Source: Mycolicibacterium sp. CR10 (lineage in GTDB: Bacteria; Actinomycetota; Actinomycetes; Mycobacteriales; Mycobacteriaceae). From it: DNA of 32,486 nt. A program made the position numbers and the translations under genes. Position 1 is the stretch's first letter, and each line of letters begins with the position of its first letter. Of this stretch, positions 8,591-16,313 are shown in pieces. The stretch spans positions 1 through 32,486 of the forward strand of contig NZ_STGE01000022.1 in NCBI RefSeq assembly GCF_005222675.1. The letters are read 5' to 3'. The notes under the pieces were generated by a model. It saw only the letters and a list, made by a program, of their open reading frames with translations. It ran no database searches and was not told the DNA's origin.

Positions 8591-9928
8591 ATGAAAACAC
8601 CCGTCGTCACCGACGTGACCGTCGTCCCCATCGCCGGCCGCGACAGCATGCTGCTGAACCTGTCCGGCGCGCACGGCCCGTTCTTCACCCGCAACCTGGT
8701 GATCATCTCCGACTCCGCGGGCAACACCGGCGTCGGCGAAGTGCCCGGCGGGGAGCCGATCCGGCGCACCCTCGAGGACGCGCGCGCACTGATCACCGGC
8801 CGCGGGATCGGTGACTACCACGCCGTGCTCACCGACATACGAAGGGAATTTGCCGACCGCGACTCGGGCGGCCGCGGCGCACAGACCTTCGACCTGCGCG
8901 TGATGGTGCACGCCGTCACCGCGGTCGAGTCGGCGATGCTCGACCTGCTCGGTCAGCACCTCGAGGTGCCGGTGGCGGCACTGCTCGGCGACGGCCAGCA
9001 GCGCACGAAGGTCCAGGCCCTCGGGTACCTGTTCTTCGTCGGCGACCGCACCAAGACCGACCTTGCCTACCAGTCGGCCGCGGACGAGCCTGCGGACGCC
9101 GATGACTGGCTCAAGGTGCGTCACGAGGCGGCGCTGACCCCCGACGCGGTGGTGCGTCTGGCCGAAGCGGCCCGCGCCCGCTACGGCTTCGTCGACTTCA
9201 AACTCAAGGGCGGGGTGCTGCCCGCCCCGGATGAGGCCAAGGCCGTCATCGCCCTGGCTAACCGCTTCCCGGATGCCCGAATCACGTTGGACCCCAACGG
9301 AGGCTGGTTGCTCGAGGATGCGATCAGGACATGCCGGGAGCTCACCGACGTCCTGGCCTACGCCGAGGATCCCGTCGGGCCCGAGGGTGGGTTCTCCGGC
9401 CGCGAGGTGATGGCCGAGTTCAAACGTGCGACCGGTCTGCCGACGGCGACCAACATGATCGCCACCGATTGGCGCGAGATGGGGCACGCCATCCGCTCCG
9501 GTGCCGTGGACATCCCGCTGGCCGACCCGCACTTCTGGACGATGGCGGGCTCGGTGCGGGTCGCGCAGCTCTGCGATGCGTGGGGGCTGACGTGGGGTTC
9601 GCACTCCAACAACCACTTCGACGTGTCGCTGGCGATGTTCACCCACGTGGCGGCCGCGGCGCCCGGTCAGATCACCGCGATCGACACGCACTGGATCTGG
9701 CAGGACGGCCAGCAGATCACCACCGCGCCCTACCAGATCGTCGACGGTTACCTCACCGTTCCCGACGCGCCAGGCCTCGGGGTGCAGCTCGACGAGGAGG
9801 CTGTCGCGGCCGCGCACAACCTGTATAAGCTCGAAGGCCTGGGCGGTCGAGACGATGCCGCCGCCATGCAGTACCTGATTCCGGGTTGGACGTTCGACAG
9901 TAAACGACCGGCTCTGCAACGAGGTTGA
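8591..9928 (+). CDS. gudD: Glucarate dehydratase
   Basis: A 445-residue enolase-superfamily enzyme that dehydrates D-glucarate (often also L-idarate) to 5-dehydro-4-deoxy-D-glucarate. Residues expected for this subgroup are all visible: the KxK pair Lys204/Lys206 in FKLKGG, Asp234 and Asn236 in LDPNG, Glu259-Asp260, Asn288 in TNMIATDW, Asp312 and catalytic His338 in SHSNNHFD. The length and long stretches match the Escherichia coli enzyme as I remember it. The ATG at 8591 follows GGAGGACACC closely; the longer frame from 8522 overlaps iclR. It is followed with a one-base gap by a dehydrogenase gene. No aldolase or dehydratase for its product is encoded in the window, so that step must be encoded elsewhere. 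Confidence 0.95.
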   Translation: MKTPVVTDVTVVPIAGRDSMLLNLSGAHGPFFTRNLVIISDSAGNTGVGEVPGGEPIRRTLEDARALITGRGIGDYHAVLTDIRREFADRDSGGRGAQTFDLRVMVHAVTAVESAMLDLLGQHLEVPVAALLGDGQQRTKVQALGYLFFVGDRTKTDLAYQSAADEPADADDWLKVRHEAALTPDAVVRLAEAARARYGFVDFKLKGGVLPAPDEAKAVIALANRFPDARITLDPNGGWLLEDAIRTCRELTDVLAYAEDPVGPEGGFSGREVMAEFKRATGLPTATNMIATDWREMGHAIRSGAVDIPLADPHFWTMAGSVRVAQLCDAWGLTWGSHSNNHFDVSLAMFTHVAAAAPGQITAIDTHWIWQDGQQITTAPYQIVDGYLTVPDAPGLGVQLDEEAVAAAHNLYKLEGLGGRDDAAAMQYLIPGWTFDSKRPALQRG

Positions 9929-9929
9929 G

Positions 9930-10895
9930 ATGCGGATAGTAGTCGCAGACCCCAACGTGGTTCCCCACCGCGACCGATTCGAGGCGATCGTGCCCGCCGG
10001 TTCGGACATCCGTTGGCACATCGGCGGGGTGTCGAGCGCGGAGTTGCGAGACGCCGAGGTGTTCGTCGGCAGCCGGTTCGGCGCCGACATGGCCCGCGAT
10101 GCGGACAAGCTCCGACTGATTCACGTCTGCGGCGCGGGCACCGACAAGATCGACTTCGCCTCGCTGTCTCCGGATATTTTGGTGGCCAATACGTTTCATC
10201 ATGGGCGTTCGATCGCCGAATATGTCGTGGCGTCGGCGGTGATGCTGCGCCGCGGCTTCCTCAGCCAGGACCGCCAGCTTCGCGACAACGTCTGGGCGAC
10301 ACCGGTGTACGACCGCGCCATTGCCCAACCCCCGCTATTCGGCGATGCGCACATCGGCTTCGTCGGCTTCGGGCACATCGGGCTGCGCAGCTGGAACCTG
10401 CTGCGCACCTTCGGATGCACCGCTGCGGCGGTGACGGGTTCGGGCCGCGTGTCGGCCGACGCCGGGCTGCGGTGGGCCGGTGATACCGGCGATCTCGACC
10501 GATTGATGCGGGAATGCGATGTGGCGGTGGTGTCGGCGCCGCTGAACCAGCAGACCAAGGGCATGATCGGCGCGGCGCAGCTCGAGGCGCTCGGACCCGA
10601 CGGGGTGCTGATCAACGTCGGTCGTGGGCCACTGGTCCAGGAGCGGGCGCTCTACGATGCGCTCGCGAACGGGGTCATCAAGGGCGCGGCGATCGACGTC
10701 TGGTATCGCTACCCGACCGACGACGGTGATTGTGCGCCAAGCGAACTCCCGTTCGCCGAGCTGGAGAATCTGCTGATGACCCCGCATTCGTCGGGAGTTA
10801 CCAGCGACACCTTCGTGGGGCGCGTCGATGAGGTGGCCGCCAACATCGCCCGCCTGCAGCGCGGCGAGCCGCTACGCAACCTCGTCCCCCGCTAA
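9930..10895 (+). CDS. D-2-hydroxyacid dehydrogenase-like protein, catalytic Glu replaced
   Basis: A 321-residue NAD(P)-binding protein of the D-2-hydroxyacid dehydrogenase family, last gene of the operon and starting one base after gudD. The dinucleotide motif GFGHIG is at residues 146-151, Arg232 lies in NVGRG and His286 in LMTPH. The position that carries the catalytic glutamate in canonical members (29 residues after the arginine, in DVxxxEP) is Tyr261 within DVWYRYP. It therefore belongs to an atypical subgroup whose chemistry or proton relay may differ; formate dehydrogenase is a known precedent for substitution at this site. Its role is presumably to reduce or oxidise an intermediate of the sugar-acid pathway, but the substrate is unknown. 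Confidence 0.88.
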   Translation: MRIVVADPNVVPHRDRFEAIVPAGSDIRWHIGGVSSAELRDAEVFVGSRFGADMARDADKLRLIHVCGAGTDKIDFASLSPDILVANTFHHGRSIAEYVVASAVMLRRGFLSQDRQLRDNVWATPVYDRAIAQPPLFGDAHIGFVGFGHIGLRSWNLLRTFGCTAAAVTGSGRVSADAGLRWAGDTGDLDRLMRECDVAVVSAPLNQQTKGMIGAAQLEALGPDGVLINVGRGPLVQERALYDALANGVIKGAAIDVWYRYPTDDGDCAPSELPFAELENLLMTPHSSGVTSDTFVGRVDEVAANIARLQRGEPLRNLVPR

Positions 10896-10899
10896 CCCC

Positions 10900-10958
10900 C
10901 CGAAATGGCATTCCAGCAGACAGTTACTCGCACTTTGTCTGCTGGAATGCCATTTCGG
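10900..10958. terminator. 23-bp perfect inverted repeat between convergent genes
   Basis: Arms at 10900-10922 and 10936-10958 are perfectly complementary (23 bp) around a 13-base loop, and three more pairs form outside one mismatch. It lies four bases after the operon's stop and 26 bases before the stop of the convergent gene, so it could act as a terminator in both directions. There is no run of T, as is common for mycobacterial hairpin terminators. One arm recurs at 32295-32315 with a single change, so this is also a dispersed palindromic repeat. A short direct repeat (AAACCTAGGGG) follows it at 10964 and 10981. Confidence 0.75.
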
Positions 10959-10984
10959 CGGGAAAACCTAGGGGGCGGAGAAAC

Positions 10985-12184
10985 CTAGGGGTAGGGGTCG
11001 GGCTCGTGGAACCTGTTGATGATCGGAATCCGCTCGATGATCCGATCGCGCAGCCGCGGCTCCTGATAGGTCCCCTGCGACGGAACCGTCCCGGGCACCT
11101 GCGCCGGCGGCGGCAGCACCGGCGGCACATAGACGGGTGCCGGTGCAGGCGGTAGGTAATTGGGCGGCGCCGGCGGCGGCACATAGGCCGGCGCGGGCGG
11201 GATGTAGGCGGGCCGCTCGGCGATCGGCTCCCGATACACCGGGGGCGGCGCGGCCGGCGGGTCGACGATCGGCAACGCATCCGGAACCGGCACGGCCACC
11301 GCGACGGGCTCGGCCACCGGTGGGGTCGGGCGCGGCGCAGCCGGCTTGGGCTCCTTCGGCGCGGCCTTGACGGGCGGTGGCGCCTTGACGGCCGGGGCCG
11401 CTTCGGGCACCGGCGCCTCTGCGCGCGCCATCCGCGGCGCTTCACCGCCGGGCGACAACGTCATGCCAAGCGCGACCGACAGCGATACGACGAACGTCAC
11501 GACCGCCGCAGCGAGCACCGCGGCCAGCTTCGACGTCGGCGACAGCTGCCGCTTCGGGGCGGCCTCCGCGTCGAGGATCGACACGGCAGACGCGGACGCC
11601 AATGCCGCTCCCCTGGCCAGCGCCAGGTCGGCGTCGGCGGCGGTGACCACCGGTGCGGCGATCCGCTGCTCCAATGCGGACACCACGGCGTCGAGATCGC
11701 CGGAACCGACCACGAACACGGCGTCGGGATTCAGACCGTCGACGTCGGCGAGCGCCGCGGCATCGACCCGGTCGGCGATCACCCCGTCCGGCGTCACCGC
11801 AGCGACCACGGCGGCACCGGGCTCCACCACGCACACCACGACCCGGTCGTATCCCGCGATGTCGGCGATGCCGCAGGTCAGCGCTTCTGCCGCTTCCACG
11901 TCGGAGACCGCGATGACGTTCTCGACGCGACGGTCCGTCAGGGCCTGCCAGATAGCGCTGGCCGTGGTCTCCGCCGAACCGGTCCAGGTGAGCCCGATCG
12001 CGTGCACCCGACGGTCGCCTGCCTTGGCCAGCAGCGCGCTGAGCAGCGTGTCAGCGTCGAAAGCGTCGTCGTGGTCGACGGGAAGCGAACCCCGGTCAAG
12101 GGTGGCGCCCTCGCCCGTCGTGCCTTCGACGAGCACCCAGCGCACCGATGATGAGGTCATCGACAAACCGAGCACGAGGTTCAT
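10985..12184 (-). CDS. Membrane protein with actin-fold-like N-terminus and proline-rich tail
   Basis: A 399-residue protein resembling mycobacterial hypothetical proteins (I believe those annotated DUF7159). Residues 1-205 look like a degenerate sugar-kinase/Hsp70 (actin-like) fold: it opens with VLGLSMTSSSVRWVLVEG, like a phosphate-1 loop, and has several short strand-like segments such as RVVVCVVEPGAAVV. A single membrane helix lies at about 219-242, followed by a 150-residue tail very rich in proline and alanine with repeated PPxPxYxPP-like units. In this orientation the tail would be outside if the N-domain is cytoplasmic. The ATG at 12184 follows a GGGGGC stretch and begins the conserved part. 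Function unknown; a role linking a cytoplasmic sensor to the cell wall is only a guess. Confidence 0.8.
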   Translation of the reverse strand: MNLVLGLSMTSSSVRWVLVEGTTGEGATLDRGSLPVDHDDAFDADTLLSALLAKAGDRRVHAIGLTWTGSAETTASAIWQALTDRRVENVIAVSDVEAAEALTCGIADIAGYDRVVVCVVEPGAAVVAAVTPDGVIADRVDAAALADVDGLNPDAVFVVGSGDLDAVVSALEQRIAAPVVTAADADLALARGAALASASAVSILDAEAAPKRQLSPTSKLAAVLAAAVVTFVVSLSVALGMTLSPGGEAPRMARAEAPVPEAAPAVKAPPPVKAAPKEPKPAAPRPTPPVAEPVAVAVPVPDALPIVDPPAAPPPVYREPIAERPAYIPPAPAYVPPPAPPNYLPPAPAPVYVPPVLPPPAQVPGTVPSQGTYQEPRLRDRIIERIPIINRFHEPDPYP

Positions 12185-12603
12185 GGAGCCCCCGATCTGT
12201 TTGCGATCAACCGAGGACATTACCGCGAGCGACGACATGCGCGCACCCGCCCGACTGCGGGAACGCCAGACCGCTGCGCCGGATTCAGGATTGCCCGTGC
12301 AGCAGATGGCGACGCCACGCCATCGCCGCATGGGCCGTCATCTGGTGATACCCCAGCCAGGAGAGGTTCGCGTCGCCGACACATCGGTGCGGTTCACCCA
12401 GCCAGGACGGCCGTTCGGCGCCGCACGTCCGGCAGTGGATGCGGGTCATGCTTCGAAGATCCCATCTCGGAACCCGCCGTACCCGGCCAAGTAATGCATC
12501 CCACATCGACCCCTGCAGTGCCGGCCACGTCACGAGCGGCCAACTTCCACGGGACTACGATCGGGCGCGGCAATCCCCGACACCCCGCCAGGAGGCAGCA
12601 GTG
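12185..12603. other. Region between divergent genes, mostly without a clear gene
   Basis: Apart from the doubtful small minus-strand ORF at 12285-12449, no gene is supported. The part next to 12184 includes a TAATGT (TANNNT) box on the minus strand that could serve the membrane protein gene. The part next to 12604 ends in an AGGAGG ribosome-binding site for the DUF2855 gene. No repeats or strong hairpins are evident. Confidence 0.4.
12285..12449 (-). CDS. Possible 54-residue Cys/His-rich small protein
   Basis: A short frame from ATG 12449 encodes 54 residues that begin with MTRIHCRTCGAERP. It has a CxxC knuckle (Cys6, Cys9) followed by an HxC pair near residue 21-23, giving a zinc-ribbon-like spacing, and a C-terminal half rich in Trp and His. 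There is no convincing ribosome-binding site. It lies 100 bases upstream of the membrane protein gene on the same strand. The composition is more protein-like than that of neighbouring shadow frames, but I do not recognise the family, and it could be a chance ORF. Confidence 0.35.
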   Translation of the reverse strand: MTRIHCRTCGAERPSWLGEPHRCVGDANLSWLGYHQMTAHAAMAWRRHLLHGQS

Positions 12604-13698
12604 GTGACTCGACTTTCGGTGCGGCGCGACGATCTGCGCGACACCCGCTGGGAGGACACCGCCCCAGCCGGTCTCGACGACGGAGCGGTCCGGCTCCGGG
12701 TCGACAAATTCGCACTGACGTCGAACAACATCACTTACGCCGTGTTCGGCGACGCCATGGGCTACTGGCAGTTCTTCCCGACCGGTGACCCGGCGACCGG
12801 CTGCGTGCCGGTCTGGGGTTTCGGTTCGGTGGTCGAGTCCCGGGCCGAGGGCGTGGATGTCGGGGAGAAGTTCTACGGCTACTACCCGATCGCCGACGAG
12901 GTGGTGCTGCAGGCCGACGCGGTGCACCCGGGTGGTTTCACCGACGGCGCCGAGCACCGGCGCGGCCTGCCCCCGATCTACAACCAGTACACGCGCTGCA
13001 GCGCCGACCCGGGCTATGTCCCCGAGTTCGAGGCGCAGCAGGCGCTGCTGCGTCCCCTGTTCTCGACGTCGTTCCTGCTCGACGACTTCCTGTCCGCCAA
13101 CGGATTCTTCGGCGCCAACGCCGTGATCCTGTCCAGCGCCTCGAGCAAGACCGCATATGGAACCGCCTTCTGCCTCACCAAGCGGCACCACACCCCCGAG
13201 TCGGTCAAGGTCATCGGGCTCACCTCGCCCGGCAGCCTCGAGTTCACAAGCTCCCTCGGCTGCTACGACGACGTCGTCGTCTACCCCGACATCGCCTCGT
13301 CGCTGCCCGAGGACCCCGCGGTGTACGTCGATATGAGCGGAAGCGCGCCGGTGCGGGAGGCCGTCCATCGGCGGCTGGCCGACAACCTCACCTACGACTG
13401 CGCCGTGGGCGCGACGCACTGGGATGCGCCGGCGGGCGGCGACGTACTGCCCGGCCCGGCACCGGTGCTGTTCTTCGTGCCCGACTGGGCCGCCAAGCGT
13501 GCCGCCGACTGGGGTCCCGCCGGGCTGCTGGAACGCATCGGCGGCGGCTGGGCCTCGTTCATGGAACAGGTCAACCGGCCCGACAACCCGTGGCTGACGG
13601 TGGTGTCCGGGCAGGGTCCGGCCGCCGTCGACGCCGTGTACGCCGCGCTGCTCGACGGCACCCTGCCTCCACGGGAAGGGCACGTCCTGTCGGTGTGA
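12604..13698 (+). CDS. DUF2855-family protein (zinc-free MDR-like)
   Basis: A 364-residue protein of the DUF2855 family, which I recognise from the N-terminal segment FALTSNNITYAVFGD and the central ILSSASSKTAYGTAF. Distant resemblance to medium-chain quinone oxidoreductases is visible: a GroES-like first third and a nucleotide-binding-like middle with SSASSKTA in place of a classical GxGxxG. No metal ligands of alcohol dehydrogenases are seen. Two adjacent GTG codons (12601 and 12604) follow AGGAGG; the second was chosen for its eight-base spacing. It stands alone and converges on the AraC-type gene, their stops six bases apart. Substrate unknown. Confidence 0.85.
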   Translation: MTRLSVRRDDLRDTRWEDTAPAGLDDGAVRLRVDKFALTSNNITYAVFGDAMGYWQFFPTGDPATGCVPVWGFGSVVESRAEGVDVGEKFYGYYPIADEVVLQADAVHPGGFTDGAEHRRGLPPIYNQYTRCSADPGYVPEFEAQQALLRPLFSTSFLLDDFLSANGFFGANAVILSSASSKTAYGTAFCLTKRHHTPESVKVIGLTSPGSLEFTSSLGCYDDVVVYPDIASSLPEDPAVYVDMSGSAPVREAVHRRLADNLTYDCAVGATHWDAPAGGDVLPGPAPVLFFVPDWAAKRAADWGPAGLLERIGGGWASFMEQVNRPDNPWLTVVSGQGPAAVDAVYAALLDGTLPPREGHVLSV

Positions 13699-13704
13699 GC
13701 GCCG

Positions 13705-14625
13705 TCAGGCCGACTTGCGCGCGAATTCGCTCGGCGAGCACCCCGCAAGCCGGGTGAACGCCGTCGAGAAGGCGTTGGCGGATTGATAGCCGACGCGGTT
13801 GGCCACCTGTGCCGTCGACAGACGTTCGGTGCGCAGCAGATCCTTGGCAACCGCCACCCGCCACTGCAGCAGGTACTGCATGGGCGGCATGCCCATGGTC
13901 CGGGTGAACCGCTGCGCGAACACCGCCCGCGACACCGACGCGGCACGGGCCAGCTGTTCGACGGTCCAGCCGCGCGCGATGTCGGCGTGCATCTGGTGAA
14001 TTGCGTTCGCCAGCACAGGATCTGAGAGCCCCGCGATCAAGCCTTTCTCCCCGTCGCCCATCGGCGGCGACGTGTGCACCCGCATGGCCTCGATCAGCAG
14101 CACCTCGACGAGACGCTGCAGGATCACGTCGCTGCACGCGCCTTCCGTGTCCGCCTCGTCGGCGATGAGTTCGACGATCCGGCTCAGGCGTGCCGACCCC
14201 GGCGCGTCACGCCGGACCAACAGCACCCGCGGCAGCAGCGACACCAGCAGCGGCGCGTTCGCGGGATCGAAGCGGAAGTACCCACCGAGCATCCGCATCG
14301 TGACCGGGTCCGACTCGGAGCCGTGCCGGGTGTGCCGGGAATGGTCAAGCGCCACGAGCGCAGGGTGTGCCTCACCGCCGGCACCGAGTGCGAAGGCCGG
14401 CGTCTCGGGAAACAGCAGGAAGTCTCCGTCGCCCAACTCGATCGGTGCGAGCCCCTCCGGTTCGAGCAGGCACGAGCCGTGCAGCATCAGGCAGAACGCG
14501 GGATCGCCGTAGCGGGGCTTGCGGACACCCCAGTCGCCGGCGCCGGTGACGATCTTCGACAGCACCGCTTCCGGACGCAGCAGGGACATCAGCTCGTCCA
14601 TCGGGCCGGGGTCGGGGACTCCCAC
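13705..14625 (-). CDS. AraC-family transcriptional regulator with cupin-type sensor
   Basis: A 306-residue regulator. The N-terminal half has the cupin-type ligand-binding domain of the AraC subgroup common in actinobacteria (GDWGVRKP, then FCLMLHGSCLLEP and GDGDFLLFPE). The C-terminal 100 residues contain the two helix-turn-helix units (around TVEQLARAASVSRAVFAQRF and STAQVANRVGYQSANAFSTAF) and the usual GCSPSEF near the end. The GTG at 14625 was chosen because a TAGCGT -10 box ends six bases upstream, consistent with a leaderless start; an ATG at 14601 would give 298 residues and is a fair alternative. It lies 45 bases after the SDR gene on the same strand and probably controls it. Confidence 0.85.
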   Translation of the reverse strand: MGVPDPGPMDELMSLLRPEAVLSKIVTGAGDWGVRKPRYGDPAFCLMLHGSCLLEPEGLAPIELGDGDFLLFPETPAFALGAGGEAHPALVALDHSRHTRHGSESDPVTMRMLGGYFRFDPANAPLLVSLLPRVLLVRRDAPGSARLSRIVELIADEADTEGACSDVILQRLVEVLLIEAMRVHTSPPMGDGEKGLIAGLSDPVLANAIHQMHADIARGWTVEQLARAASVSRAVFAQRFTRTMGMPPMQYLLQWRVAVAKDLLRTERLSTAQVANRVGYQSANAFSTAFTRLAGCSPSEFARKSA

Positions 14626-14670
14626 ATGGCAACGCTAACCGAGGATGCCATGTCCCACAGCGAAGACGGC

Positions 14671-15414
14671 CTACTGCGAATGCGCCAGCGCCACTGCGTC
14701 CGCACCGGCAGGGAACCGTAGCCGTTCCGAGGTGTCGGTTGCGGCGAGGTAGACGACGTCGGCGACGTCCTGCGGGGTGGTCACCGCTGCAGGCTGACCG
14801 AACGAATTCATGATCGGTTCCGCGAACGCGTGGTACTCCGGCGGTATCAGGCCGGCCATCCGCGCCACGCCGTTGCTGGTGAAGGCCGTCGACGGGCCGT
14901 ACCCCGGTTGCACGAGTTTGACTCGCACACCGAAGAAGTCGAGCTCCAGAGCCAGCGATCCGGTGAAGCCTTCGATGGCCGACTTGCTGGCGGTGTAGAC
15001 CGCCGCCAGCGGCATCGCCGCGAGCGTCGAGCTGGAGGTTACGTTGACGATGACGCCGGATCGCCGCGCCCGCATCTGGGGCACGACGGCCTGGGTCATC
15101 GCCATCACCCCGAAGGTGTTGGTTTCGAACAACTCTCGGGTGATCGGCATCGGCGTCGCCTCGAAGGCGCCGACCGCGCCGATCCCCGCGTTGTTGACGA
15201 GCACATCGATGGGACCCGCGGATTGAACTGTCGCGGCGATGCTTTCCGAATCGGTCACGTCGAGAGCGAGCACCCGTAAACGCTCCGATCGGGGAAGGAC
15301 GTCTGCACGCGGGGTTCGCATGGTGGCGATGACGTTGCAGCCCTCGTCGAGGAACCGCTGGGCGGTCGCCATGCCATACCCGGAGGAACAGCCGGTGATG
15401 AGCACTGTGTTCAT
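14671..15414 (-). CDS. Short-chain dehydrogenase/reductase (SDR)
   Basis: A 247-residue classical SDR oxidoreductase. The cofactor motif TGCSSGYG is at residues 7-14, NNAG at 74-77, a serine cluster near 127-129, and the catalytic pair Tyr140/Lys144 in YTASK. No acidic residue is obvious at the end of the second strand (the segment reads NVIATMRTP, with Arg33), which hints at NADPH preference. The ATG at 15414 has no ribosome-binding site, but a TAGCTT -10 box sits exactly seven bases upstream, so the mRNA is probably leaderless. The AraC regulator follows on the same strand. Substrate cannot be told from sequence. Confidence 0.9.
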   Translation of the reverse strand: MNTVLITGCSSGYGMATAQRFLDEGCNVIATMRTPRADVLPRSERLRVLALDVTDSESIAATVQSAGPIDVLVNNAGIGAVGAFEATPMPITRELFETNTFGVMAMTQAVVPQMRARRSGVIVNVTSSSTLAAMPLAAVYTASKSAIEGFTGSLALELDFFGVRVKLVQPGYGPSTAFTSNGVARMAGLIPPEYHAFAEPIMNSFGQPAAVTTPQDVADVVYLAATDTSERLRFPAGADAVALAHSQ

Positions 15415-15421
15415 ACACAGA

Positions 15422-15450
15422 AAGCTAGGTTCGCCCGCTGCCGTCGACAA
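15422..15450 (-). promoter_or_regulatory. Predicted SigA promoter for a leaderless SDR mRNA
   Basis: On the minus strand TTGTCG (15450-15445) and TAGCTT (15427-15422) are separated by 17 bases. The -10 box ends seven bases before the ATG at 15414, which places the transcription start on the A of the start codon. The absence of a Shine-Dalgarno sequence agrees with this. Confidence 0.6.
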
Positions 15451-15573
15451 GGCGGCAGCGTCCGAGAACTCTTCGCGATCGTCTTGCAAAGCGTGGTGAG
15501 CAGTAGTGCACCGGTCCGCGGGCCCTCCGACGGTTCCGAAGAACTGCCGAAGGGGACGCGGTGCCCGGGTGGA

Positions 15574-15747
15574 CTACTTCTTGAACGCGTCCTTGACCTT
15601 CTCGCCCGCGTCCTTGAGGCTGGATTTCGCCTGGTCGCCACGGCCTTCGTTTTCGGTGCTGCGATCGCCGGTCACCTTGCCGACCGCCTCCTTGGCCTTG
15701 CCGCCGAGGTCTTCGATCTTGTTCTTCGCCTTGTCCGTGCCGCTCAC
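15574..15747 (-). CDS. CsbD-family stress protein
   Basis: A 57-residue, highly charged, helix-forming protein of the CsbD family, with the typical pattern of KAKNKIEDLGGKAKEAVGKVTGD followed by a second lysine-rich helix and a C-terminal KDAFKK. Members accumulate under general stress; their biochemical role is unknown. The GTG at 15747 is preceded by GGAGA at suitable distance and gives the normal family length; the longer frame from 15891 adds unrelated residues. A SigF/SigB-like promoter lies 60 bases upstream, matching the sigma-B control of csbD in Bacillus. Confidence 0.88.
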   Translation of the reverse strand: MSGTDKAKNKIEDLGGKAKEAVGKVTGDRSTENEGRGDQAKSSLKDAGEKVKDAFKK

Positions 15748-15807
15748 TGCACCGTCTCCTGCTTCGCCTGGCGCCGACCCGGACGGCCGACGCGCGAGAC
15801 CGGAGGA

Positions 15808-15834
15808 ATACCTGATGTGTCGGGTATCGAAACC
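15808..15834 (-). promoter_or_regulatory. SigF/SigB-type promoter of csbD
   Basis: On the minus strand GGTTT (15834-15830) is followed after 17 bases by GGTAT (15812-15808). The mycobacterial SigF consensus is close to GGTTT-N15-17-GGGTAT. It lies between the upstream small membrane protein gene and csbD, about 60 bases before the csbD start. Confidence 0.6.
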
Positions 15835-15842
15835 TCGGCCTG

Positions 15843-16154
15843 CTACCCGGCCCGGAGGTGCCGCGAGTGATCCGGATGTTCGGCGAGCCACCGCTGTTCC
15901 ACCCGCTTCACCCGCTGATGCTCCAACGTGATCAACAGGGCACCTGCGGTCACCAGCGCCCCGGCGATCAAGCCGAGGATCAATGACAAAGTGCTGTTGC
16001 CGTAGGCCGTCGCAGCGACGGTGCCGGCGATGAGGACTGTGCCGGTGCCGACGAGGAGCAGACCGGGCAACCAGAGCGTGTCGATGAACGATTCACCGGC
16101 ATGCGGTTGGGTTGTGCGGGAGTGGTCCACCGGATCGCGATGCGCGCCTTTCAT
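15843..16154 (-). CDS. Small two-helix membrane protein, unknown function
   Basis: A 103-residue protein with a hydrophilic N-terminus (about 25 residues), two closely spaced membrane helices at about residues 30-47 and 54-76, and a basic, His/Arg-rich cytoplasmic tail (LEHQRVKRVEQRW and onward). I do not recognise a named family. The ATG at 16154 is preceded by AAAGGGG eight bases upstream and was preferred to the start at 16184. A perfect CRP-type site lies 44-59 bases upstream, and csbD with its SigF-like promoter follows directly, so the pair may belong to a starvation or stress response. Confidence 0.7.
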   Translation of the reverse strand: MKGAHRDPVDHSRTTQPHAGESFIDTLWLPGLLLVGTGTVLIAGTVAATAYGNSTLSLILGLIAGALVTAGALLITLEHQRVKRVEQRWLAEHPDHSRHLRAG

Positions 16155-16197
16155 CGCATCCCCTTTCCTGGAGAGATACCCCAAGGGTACGCCTGAT

Positions 16198-16213
16198 TGT
16201 GAGCCAGGTCACA
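16198..16213. promoter_or_regulatory. Perfect CRP/GlxR-type site
   Basis: TGTGA-GCCAGG-TCACA is an exact match to TGTGA-N6-TCACA. It lies 44 bases upstream of the small membrane protein gene on the minus strand. If GGTATC around 16175-16180 is the -10 region the site is centred near -40, a class II activating position; if TACCCT at 16184-16189 is used, the site would overlap the promoter and repress. Confidence 0.65.
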
Positions 16214-16313
16214 AATGTCATAAAGTGCGTCCGAACAGGGTTTTCCGGCCGTCAGGCGGATGTGGTCAGCCGCCTAGTTCGGGACGACGACCTACCGTGC
16301 ACGGCGACCGCGT

